Shown in pieces: positions 9,329-17,900 of a DNA stretch of 43,029 nucleotides (positions within the stretch are counted from its first letter, which is position 1; each line of letters opens with the position of its first letter). The notes beneath the pieces were generated by a model. That model was not told the origin of the DNA. It searched no databases and was given only the letters and a program-made list of their open reading frames with translations. The position numbers were made by a program, and so were the translations under genes. The DNA is from Aerolutibacter ruishenii (GTDB lineage Bacteria; Pseudomonadota; Gammaproteobacteria; Xanthomonadales; Xanthomonadaceae), in assembly GCF_007830115.1 (NCBI RefSeq), contig NZ_VLKP01000016.1:1-43029 (forward strand). The letters are read 5' to 3'.

Positions 9329-11610
9329 AGCGACCCAAGCCCAAGCCTCTGAAGTTCAGACCCTATGCCCGCCTTCTTACGATGCTGGGGGATCAGCTCA
9401 TCAAAAACGAACGCGTTGCTCTGGTTGAGCTCATCAAGAACGCGTACGACGCCGATGCCGGCTGGGTGAAGCTCACCTTCAAGAGCTTCAACAAGGACTT
9501 CCAAGCTGTTGGTTCCAACGCAAAGATCATCATCGAAGATGACGGCATTGGCATGGGCCGGGACATCATCGAGAACCACTGGGTCAACCCGGCGACCCCT
9601 GGCAAGTTGATCGACAAGCAGTCAAAGCGTCACAAGACCGCCAAGGGGCGAATCGTCCAAGGTGAGAAGGGCATTGGCCGTTTTGCGCTTCTCAAGCTGG
9701 GTAGACGCGTTGAAATGACCACTCGCGCCAAGGGCGCCCCCTCAGAGCTGACGCTCAATCTGGACGTATCTGGCTACGATGAGAACTTCCTACAGAACCA
9801 GCAGGGATTGTTCCTCGATGAGCTGAGCATGACGCTAAGCGAGACCGATTCTGCCCAGGAGATTGACCGCGTCAAGATCCAACTCGGCGACGCCCAGGTC
9901 ACCCGAAAGCCACACGGAACGCGACTTGAGATCTCCCACCTCCAAGGTACCTGGACCCGCCATCGGGTTGGTCAGGTTCATCGCGACCTGGGACGGCTGC
10001 AGTCCGTCTTTGACCGAATCGTCCGCGATGGGACAGCCGCTCATGACGGTACAGCTGCAAAGGGCGCCAAGGGCAAGCAGGACGAGTTCAAGATCTACAT
10101 CTATCGCGACGAGGATCTGGAGTCCTTTGATAGCGAGAGAGAAGAGGTCCTGCAGAAGCTTCTGGCTGAGAAGACCGTCTTCCGGATCGAGGGCGCGTAC
10201 GACGAAGCTGGGAAGAAGTTTGACTTCACCATCAATGACAAGCACCAGACACTGGATTTGCTTGATCCCACATTGACGGGCATGAAGATCTATCGGGACA
10301 TCTATGCGCCTGAGAAAAACTCCAAAAATGAGCTGGAGAGCCGCTTCACTGCGTGTGGACCCTTCAAATTCAAGTTCTATGTCTTCAATTTTGCCAGCGA
10401 CGCGGCTGAGCACCACCTGCTGGCCAAGGACGATAAGGACCTGATTCGCGAACACAGAATCTATCTCTATCGCGATGGCATCCGGGTCTATCCCTATGGC
10501 GACCCAAGCGACGACTGGTTGTTGATCGACGTGCGCCGAGGCACGGTCAAGGCAAGCGAGTTCTTCAGTAATGACCAGACCGTTGGTGTCGTAGAGATCA
10601 GCCAAGAGAACAACCCAGACCTGCGCGACAAGACCAGCCGAGAGGGCCTAGTTGAAGTCGGTGAAGCGACCGACGACTTCAGGGCCATGATCCAGATCTT
10701 CCTGGCATGGGTGCGCAAGGATCCTTACGACAAGCTCGTAAGGATCAAGAAGAACACATTGGACATCGCCGTCCACACTGAGAATGCGGTCGAGAAGAGC
10801 CTCAATGAAGTTTCCGAGGCCCTGGATGACGATCAGCCGGCTGAGGCGAAGTCTCGCCTCAATGATGCCAAGCGCAACTACCTGTCCGAGCGAAGGTATC
10901 TGGTCAAGCGCGCCGAAGACACCGAGCATCTTGCTGGCGTAGGCCTCTCGGTAGAGGCCGCATCGCACGATCTGATGCTGAGCATCGGATCGATGTACCG
11001 GATCATCAACGATCTGATGGACAAAACCCGTAGTGGGAAGCCCATCCCCGCCGCGCACGTGGCCCAGGAACTGACCTCTCTGCGTGGCATGGTCTCCTTC
11101 CTCGAAGGCTCCATGACGGAGATGCAAAGGCTGTTCAGATCCACCAAGCAGAAGCGCAAGCAGGTGCGCGTCTCTGAAATCCTGGTAAAGGTGCAGAGGC
11201 TTTACGCCAGCATGATGGACAAGCGCGGTATCGACTATCAGGTCCAGACCCTGGGTTCGCCGCTGGTGGCCAACACTACCGACGCGGTGCTTCTGCAGGT
11301 TTTCCTGAACCTGTTCGACAATGCCTGCTACTGGCTTGAGGGGCGTGATCCGCCCAAGACCATACTCGTGGTGCTTGATGGGGACAATGGAGCTTTGACC
11401 TTTGCTGATAGCGGTCCAGGGCTGAACGCCGAGGATCTGCCATTTATCTTTGAACCGTTCTTCTCCGGCAAGGGCGAGGAAGGTCGAGGCTTAGGCCTTT
11501 ACATTGCACGCCAGCTCCTGGCCAGGCACGAGTACACGATTGATGTAACCCCGGCGAAGAAAAAGATCCTGCCGGGTGCCAACCTAACCATTTCGTTTGT
11601 AAAGGAATAG
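9325..11610 (+). CDS. Double-GHKL protein: HSP90/MORC-like ATPase plus histidine-kinase module
   Basis: The 761-residue protein carries two separate GHKL ATP-binding modules. The N-terminal one has ELIKNAYDADA (35-45, N box), DDGIGMG (72-78) and GEKGIGRFA (113-121), the pattern of HSP90, MutL and MORC ATPases. The C-terminal one is histidine-kinase-like: a helical region with SHDLM (candidate phospho-acceptor His548), LFDNACYW (663-670, N box), DSGPGL (695-700, G1), FEPFFSGKG (709-717, F box) and GRGLGLYIA (720-728, G2). The His region lacks the Pro of classical H boxes. No membrane segment or signal peptide is present, so it acts in the cytoplasm. It overlaps the methyltransferase gene by 4 bp and ends 5 bp before the receiver-domain gene. 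Inference: it senses a state of the DNA or cell and phosphorylates the downstream receiver protein. Confidence 0.85.
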   Translation: MKRPKPKPLKFRPYARLLTMLGDQLIKNERVALVELIKNAYDADAGWVKLTFKSFNKDFQAVGSNAKIIIEDDGIGMGRDIIENHWVNPATPGKLIDKQSKRHKTAKGRIVQGEKGIGRFALLKLGRRVEMTTRAKGAPSELTLNLDVSGYDENFLQNQQGLFLDELSMTLSETDSAQEIDRVKIQLGDAQVTRKPHGTRLEISHLQGTWTRHRVGQVHRDLGRLQSVFDRIVRDGTAAHDGTAAKGAKGKQDEFKIYIYRDEDLESFDSEREEVLQKLLAEKTVFRIEGAYDEAGKKFDFTINDKHQTLDLLDPTLTGMKIYRDIYAPEKNSKNELESRFTACGPFKFKFYVFNFASDAAEHHLLAKDDKDLIREHRIYLYRDGIRVYPYGDPSDDWLLIDVRRGTVKASEFFSNDQTVGVVEISQENNPDLRDKTSREGLVEVGEATDDFRAMIQIFLAWVRKDPYDKLVRIKKNTLDIAVHTENAVEKSLNEVSEALDDDQPAEAKSRLNDAKRNYLSERRYLVKRAEDTEHLAGVGLSVEAASHDLMLSIGSMYRIINDLMDKTRSGKPIPAAHVAQELTSLRGMVSFLEGSMTEMQRLFRSTKQKRKQVRVSEILVKVQRLYASMMDKRGIDYQVQTLGSPLVANTTDAVLLQVFLNLFDNACYWLEGRDPPKTILVVLDGDNGALTFADSGPGLNAEDLPFIFEPFFSGKGEEGRGLGLYIARQLLARHEYTIDVTPAKKKILPGANLTISFVKE

Positions 11611-11615
11611 GAACG

Positions 11616-12980
11616 ATGAATGCTGTTCGACAGGACCCGGCGCAGGCCGAGTCACAGGGGCTGTTCAAGGGCATTGCAGTGGTCATTGATGACGGCCTGG
11701 TGAGAGCGCCACGCAATGGGCCCGACGGGATTGAGGCCATCCTCAAAGCCATCCAGGACGCAGGCAGTCACGCAGTCAAGCTGGACGCCCTTCCCAAGCG
11801 GGATGAGGAGTTGGACAACTTTGCCAATGCCGCCTTCTTCGTTATGGATTGGAATCTCCACGGCTCCAAGCTGGATCAAGTAGAAGAAGGACAAGATGGA
11901 GCCGGCTCGCACCCCGACTTCAATTTCAGTGGTTTGCATATTGGTGGATTGGAGAATGAGTACGAGCAGGAGAACGTTGAGTTCCTGACCAAGCTTCGCG
12001 AGCGTCGTCACGCGCCCGTTTTCATCTTTACCAATGAGGACGTTGATCACGTAACCGATGTGCTCAGAGAAAGCGGATTGATCGGCGAGAACTTGGGGTC
12101 GCACATCCTGGTCAAGAGCAAGCGCGACGTGGGCGAGGATCTCTTCAGCGTCCTGGAAGACTGGATCAATCAGACCCCTTCTGCCCTTGTATTGAAGCAG
12201 TGGGAACGTCGCCAGACGCTGGCCGTCAATCAGCTCTTCAAGGAGTTTCACGACCAGCACAAGTACTGGCCAGTGATCTTCTGGAATTCGTTTAAGCAGG
12301 ACGGCGTTTCGCCCGCCCCTGAACTTGGGGAACTGATCACTCGGCTTGTCGCAGCGCGAATGAAGCCGCTAACCGCAAATCTGGACGAATTCTCAGACGC
12401 GGCGATGCAGCACTTCGGCGCCAACGACGCCAAGTATCGCCAAGCACTTCATGAGGTTCTGCAGGCTGAGCGCCTACTCCCAAATGATCTCCTGGTTGCG
12501 GGCTCATACTCCACTGGCGATCTGTTCTTTGACCAGAACGGAGACGCTCCCCGGTACTTCCTCAACATCAGAGCGGCCTGCGACTGCATCAGGCGCGAGG
12601 GCTTTGGCCAGCCCGACCTCTACTTGATCCGCGGGACCATCGTCGAAGGCGAGGAGCTTGCAAAGCTCGCACGCCCCGACTTTGGAAACTTCCACGAGGC
12701 CGATGTGGAGACCATCGTCTTCGCACTTCATCAGGGAAGGTCGGTCGTATTCAAGTTCCGTACGCTTGCTGTCAAGCCGGCAAGCAGGCTTCCCGGTGAG
12801 CGCGTGGGGCGGATGCTTGCCCCCTTCCTGACTAGGGTCACGCAGCGATTTGCGGCCTATAGTCACCGCTCGGGGCTTCCGCGTATTCCCGCCGCATTGA
12901 TGCCACCGGAGCCTCCAATCGCCGCTGGGAGCGGTCCGGCAGCAAATGAGGGGGGGCCCAGTCCTTGTGACTGCGCCTAA
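11616..12980 (+). CDS. Receiver-domain protein with unknown C-terminal region
   Basis: The first 180 or so residues form a response-regulator receiver domain with the whole active site: Asp25-Asp26 (VVIDDG), phospho-acceptor Asp78 (FFVMDWN), Thr139 (VFIFTN) and Lys167 (ILVKSK). An insertion of about 40 residues follows the phospho-acceptor strand. The remaining 270 residues show no helix-turn-helix, membrane segment or nuclease motif that I can recognise, and the last 40 or so are Pro/Gly-rich and probably disordered. It is the third gene of the rightward operon, 5 bp after the double-GHKL gene, so it is the likely phosphorylation partner. The output may be an effector activity or a protein contact rather than transcription. 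The receiver assignment is firm; the effector role is inference. Confidence 0.8.
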   Translation: MNAVRQDPAQAESQGLFKGIAVVIDDGLVRAPRNGPDGIEAILKAIQDAGSHAVKLDALPKRDEELDNFANAAFFVMDWNLHGSKLDQVEEGQDGAGSHPDFNFSGLHIGGLENEYEQENVEFLTKLRERRHAPVFIFTNEDVDHVTDVLRESGLIGENLGSHILVKSKRDVGEDLFSVLEDWINQTPSALVLKQWERRQTLAVNQLFKEFHDQHKYWPVIFWNSFKQDGVSPAPELGELITRLVAARMKPLTANLDEFSDAAMQHFGANDAKYRQALHEVLQAERLLPNDLLVAGSYSTGDLFFDQNGDAPRYFLNIRAACDCIRREGFGQPDLYLIRGTIVEGEELAKLARPDFGNFHEADVETIVFALHQGRSVVFKFRTLAVKPASRLPGERVGRMLAPFLTRVTQRFAAYSHRSGLPRIPAALMPPEPPIAAGSGPAANEGGPSPCDCA

Positions 12981-13577
12981 GCCGACACCGGCCCCGAATG
13001 GGCGCCGATGTTAACGGGGCTGGAAACAATGATGCCGCTGAATCCTGACAGGACGCAGCGGCACAACCAGGGTCTGATCAGGTCTTAGCCGCCGGCGGGG
13101 GCGCGAACTTGGCCACCGTCACATCGACCAAGTGCACGGCGTATGAAAGTGGGACCACAGAAGTCCCCATGTACTTCCCGCCGACGATTGATGAGCAGAA
13201 GGAGCAGGAGCTCAAGGCCCGATCAGGGAACTTTGCCTCTCTGGATGCTTTCTCGGCGCTGACATCCACAAGAACTGGCCTGAGCCGCCTGCCAAATGTG
13301 AACAGGCAGAGGGCAAGTATGGCGAGCCGCCTTGCTGAGGCTAGGCCATGGCGCGCGAGCGGCCCGGACGGAAGCAGGAGCACGCGTCCAAGGCGGTCGA
13401 GAAAAAATCTCTCTCGCAACTGGCCCTCGCGCGTCAAGATTCGGCATAGGTTCCGATCTGGTAGGCGCCCGCTTGGGCAACGCATTCATGGCGCCGAACA
13501 TTGGTGCAGACAACATTGAAGCGTACGTCCTGGAATTCGCCATTGGGTGATCTGACGTAACTAGCAGGAGGCAGCAG
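12981..13577. other. Intergenic region with no supportable gene
   Basis: Several open frames cross this 597-bp stretch on both strands. None has a convincing start, ribosome site or recognisable protein. One plus-frame tail (RLGNAFMAPNIGADNIEAYV, ending near 13550) looks protein-like and could be a decayed gene. Confidence 0.4.
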
Positions 13578-13919
13578 GTGAAGCTATTGCCGTGGGTGCT
13601 CCTAACGATCTTGGCGACGGCACCGCAAGCGTCGTCGATGGCGGCCACATCAGCCATTACGCTGAAATGTCAATTGCAGGATGTAGAAGGCAAGCGCGGG
13701 GACTGGTGGCTTGTCGATCTTAAAGTCGACGTCGCATCCAAGTTGGTCAACGAAGCCAATCCTGCTGTGGTGACCGATAAGACCATTAGTTGGCAAAGTT
13801 CGTTTCCGCGTTTCTCCTACGTCCTTGATCGCAGCAGCCAAACCCTGACCGCCACTGCAGTGAAGTCGTCGCGGGTGTTTTCTGGCAGTTGCCGACCGCC
13901 CAAGAAGAACCGGGCTTAA
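13578..13919 (+). CDS. Small secreted protein, unknown
   Basis: The 113-residue product starts at GTG 13578 after AGCAGGAGG (13562-13570). A Sec signal peptide is clear: KLL, then a hydrophobic core WVLLTILATA, then a cleavable stretch ending near SSMAA. The mature part of about 90 residues is mainly polar, with two Cys (CQLQ and GSCR) that could form a disulfide in the periplasm. It ends in a basic tail (RPPKKNRA). I do not recognise a family. It lies between the five-gene system and the TonB-like gene with gaps on both sides, so it is probably expressed alone. Confidence 0.6.
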   Translation: MKLLPWVLLTILATAPQASSMAATSAITLKCQLQDVEGKRGDWWLVDLKVDVASKLVNEANPAVVTDKTISWQSSFPRFSYVLDRSSQTLTATAVKSSRVFSGSCRPPKKNRA

Positions 13920-14140
13920 GGTTGGCTGGCGCCCGGAATTAAGGAGTCAGCGTGTGGCTCGACGGGATGGAACAAGCCTGAACCAGCGACGCGGTCGTCG
14001 CGAAGGGAAAAAGCCGCCGTTGCATTGGGCCGCAGCAATGGCTTGCAGTGATTCAGTGAAACGACTGCCACCATGGGGTTGCTGCTGACTATGGACTGGC
14101 TCACGTCCGCTCCGCCAAGCAAGCCTGAAGGTTGCATCGG

Positions 14141-14803
14141 ATGCACCTGATGCCTGATCGGCCGTTTGCCGGGTCTAGCGAGCGGTATGACCGGCTGGTC
14201 GCGATCGCCATTGCGACGCTCCTGCACGTGGCTCTGCTGATGGCGCGCTGGCAGTCTACCGCCGGGTCGGGGGCGGCTCCGGCTTCAGATGGGGTGAATG
14301 AAGGATTTCTTGCGTACTTTGTGGTGCGGGATGCCTCTCCCGCAGGAGCGGCTCAGGCGGCCTCCGCGGAGGCAAGCATTGAGCTTTCGCCTCAAGTTCC
14401 GGATCGCGTAGCTGCCACTGCAGAGACGTCAGTAGACGCCTCAGCAACAGCAGAGCTAGAGAAAAGCGACGAGGCTGAGCCGGCTTCTGAGGCGACTACT
14501 GGCCAGGAAGTCGCTAGCGTCCGATCCGACAGGAAAGTGCTTTACGTCGCGGCGTTGCGTGCAGCGGTGGCGCAACAATGGAAGTCGATGCATGGGGTGG
14601 AGCCGCCGTCGGGGTGCGTTCTAGTTGTCTCCCAACGTGCCGGTGGCATTGTCGTGTCGTCGGAGGCAACAACCTGTCCAGGCGACAGCTCGGTTCGACG
14701 GGGTCTTGAGGCGGCGGCTTTGATGGCACAGCCGCTTCCCTACCAGGGATTTGAGGACGTCTTTACCGGTACAACCGTGTTGCACTTTGGTACGGACAGT
14801 TGA
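14141..14803 (+). CDS. TonB-like energy-transducer protein
   Basis: The layout is that of TonB/TolA-type proteins. A short cytoplasmic start is followed by one membrane helix (VAIAIATLLHVALLMA). An Ala/Glu/Pro-rich linker of about 100 residues follows, and then a C-terminal domain of about 85 residues with the TonB-C signature order (LYVAALRAAVAQQWKS, then GCVLVVSQRAGG, then SVRRGLEAAALMAQPLPY). Such proteins span the periplasm. It stands just upstream of the Rhs gene and might support its surface display, but that is inference. ATG 14141 has GAAGG upstream; ATG 14150 is an alternative. Confidence 0.62.
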   Translation: MHLMPDRPFAGSSERYDRLVAIAIATLLHVALLMARWQSTAGSGAAPASDGVNEGFLAYFVVRDASPAGAAQAASAEASIELSPQVPDRVAATAETSVDASATAELEKSDEAEPASEATTGQEVASVRSDRKVLYVAALRAAVAQQWKSMHGVEPPSGCVLVVSQRAGGIVVSSEATTCPGDSSVRRGLEAAALMAQPLPYQGFEDVFTGTTVLHFGTDS

Positions 14804-14924
14804 AGGTGCAAATCAATCGATTGGCGGTTGGATTTGCACAGAGGCGGGGCGGGGCTGCTACTCCAGTCGTTTTGGGTGCAGTCATCGGGGACATCGGCTG
14901 TGTGTTGGATGGGGAGAGGTAGCG

Positions 14925-17900
14925 ATGTGGAGCTTTTTGCGAGCCGCGGCCGTCGGGTTCTTGCTGGTAAGTACAGCCGCCCAGGCGCAGGAAACGCGCC
15001 CTTGGGAGGAGTACAACAAGATAATCGCTCGAAGCGACACGGTGGCCGCTTACGGTCCTGATCTCTTTGGGGACTCGGTGGATCTGTCGGCGGGCGCCCT
15101 GTCGTTCTCGGTCACCGATGCCAGCATTCCTGGAAACAGCAAGCTCCCCGTCACGTTAACTCGCACGCTGTCCATCAATAATCGTCGAGGTTATAGCACT
15201 AGAGAGGGCGCGCTGGCGGATTGGGATCTGGATATCCCCAACGTGAGCGGCGTATTCGCCTCAACCTGGGCAGACAATCGCTGCACCAGTTCTGCGCCGC
15301 CGCCGATCATTCAAAAGCTGGTTCAATCTACCTATACCTATTTCTACCCTGAAGATTACTGGCACGGTACGCATGCGCAAATGCCCGGCGGCGGCGAGTT
15401 GCTTTGGGCTGGCAGCGGCACGACCAATGCCCCGCGACCCAGTACGGGTGGGCCCTACAACTGGGTAACCAACGGGCTCACCTATTTCAGCTGTCTGCCC
15501 CAGATCAAGAATGGATCGGGTGAAGGGTTCCTGGCGATCACCACGGATGGAACGCGATATTGGTTCGACTGGATGGCTCAATACCAGGAACCCACTCTCC
15601 GCGGTGGGCGCGGAGTAATCGATTCCCTTTTTCGTCGCAAAACCGCGTTGTTTGTGACTCGGATCGAAGATCGCTTTGGGAACTGGGTCACCTACTCCTA
15701 CAACAACGCCGCCAATGCCCCGAGCCGCCTGTCCGCGATCAACAGCAGCGACGGTCGCCAGCTCACCTTGGGCTACAACGCACAGGGCCATGTCGCCAGC
15801 GTCACGAACGGAAGTCAGACGTGGCAGTACGAGTACAGTTCAGGCGCGTTGTCGGCGGTAGTCCTTCCGGACACGACACGTTGGCAGCTCAACCTCGCTT
15901 CACTGTCGAGTGCCAGCTTCCGATATTTTACGCCTGCGCCATCTGCGTCCGAGCCATATCGCGACTGTTTTAACCCGGGTGACATCTACGACGAGACTCC
16001 GGTGACAGGGAGTGTGACCCACCCATCGGGGGTCACCGGCCAATTCACGGTGGCGCCAACGCGTTTTGGCCGCTCCAACGTACCCATGGTGTGCCTTAAC
16101 TACCAAACGCTGTCAAATGATCCCAATGATGACTCGACTTTTCATCCCGTGGCGTGGGATAACTTTGCGCTAGTCCAGAAACAAGTGTCGGGACCAGGAC
16201 TGTCTACGCAGACTTGGAATTACAACTACTTCTCGTTCATTTCTGGTTTCAATCATCCCAGTGGCGCTGGACATCCAGTCTGTGGCAATGGTGCTGATTG
16301 CAGCCCGCCGGTGTGCACAAGTGACGACTGCGCCGGCAGCACGCAGGTCACGGTCGACGGGCCCGGTGGCGAGTGGGCAGTCCACACTTTCGGCAACAGC
16401 TACCGTTACAACGAAGGCAAGTTGGTCAATGTCCAGCGCGGCATTACCCCAGGCGTGGCAGCGCAGACGGACAGCTGGACCCATGTGCTTACCGACAACG
16501 GTCAGTGCTACAGCAAGCCCATCGGAAAAGGCATCCAGTGGCGAGGAAGCTTCGTAGCTGAGTATCTGCGCCCGCAAGTCGACGCGACAACAGCACGCGA
16601 TGGCACCACCTACCAGAGTCACGTGAATCAGTTTGACTGTTTCGGGCGTCCCCAAAGCGTCGCCCGGTCCAATTCCCTCGGGTACGCCAAAACCGACCTC
16701 ACGGAATACCACGACGACCTGGCCAAGTGGGTCGTCGGGCAGGTCAAGAAGCAATCCAACGCCGAAACCGGCATCGTTGTCGCGCAGACTGACTATGACG
16801 CCAATGCGCTGCCGCAACGGCTGTACAGTTTCGGGAAGCTCCAGAGTACCCTGGGGTACAACGCTGACGGTACGCTCGCCAGCGTGGTTGACGGCCGCCT
16901 GCAGACGACCGGCCTTTCGCAGTGGAAGCGCGGCATTCCCCAGCGCATCCAGCATCCAGATCTGAAGATCGAGTCGGCGGTGGTCGATGACCTGGGCTGG
17001 ATCCGGTCGGTCACCAACGAGCTTGGGCATGTGACCTGCTATGGCTACGATGCCATGGGCCGCGTCAACGGGGTGACATACCCTTCCGAGTCTCAGATCG
17101 GCGTTTGCGACACCAGCACGTGGCTTGCCAAGGCGCAGACGTTCGTCCCGGTGGCCGCCAGCGAGTACGGACTCCCGGCGGGGCACTGGAAGCAAACGGT
17201 GTCGACCGGTGACGCCCGTCGGGTGGTCTATTTCGATGCGCTCTGGCGGCCGGTGGTCGAGGAGTCTCTGGACGCCACCAACGCGGCCGACACGCGATCC
17301 ATCACGGTCAAGCGCTACGACGCCAACGGCCGGCTGGCGTTCCAGTCCTACCCACTGGCGACGCTGTCCAGTTACGCCACGGCCAATACGGGCACGCGAA
17401 CGTCTTACGACGTGCTCGACCGCGTAACCCGCGTGGAGCAGGACAGTGAGTTGGGCGTGCTCGCGACCACCACGAGCTACCTGTCCAGCCTGCGCAAGCA
17501 GGTTCAGGACCCGCGCGGCGGAGTGACCGTTCATGGCTACATGGCCTTCGACCAACCGGCGTACGACCTGTTGGCATGGAGCCAGTTGCCTGAGGGCAAG
17601 GTCGTCGAGATCACGCGGCATCCGCAACTGACAACCCCGGAGATCCTGGTCCAACGCAGTGCGGACAACAGCATCTCCGCTGCCCGCTACTACACCCATG
17701 ACACCCATCGTCGGCTTTGCGTGGTCGTTGAGCCTGAAACGGGTGCCACGGTGACCCAGTACGACGATGCAGGCAACGTGGCGTGGACGGCGGCCGGTCT
17801 GACTATTGCCCCCGGCACATCCTGTGACACGGTGCGGGCCACGGCCTACTCCTCTGGGCGCCGGGTTGATCGGACCTACCACGAACGCAACTGGCTCAAG

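Noticed and set aside
13078-13657. Overlapping leftward frames of 135 and 144 codons
   Set aside because: No ribosome site, no recognisable domain, and Ser/Arg/Ala-rich composition; kept only as an unassigned intergenic region.
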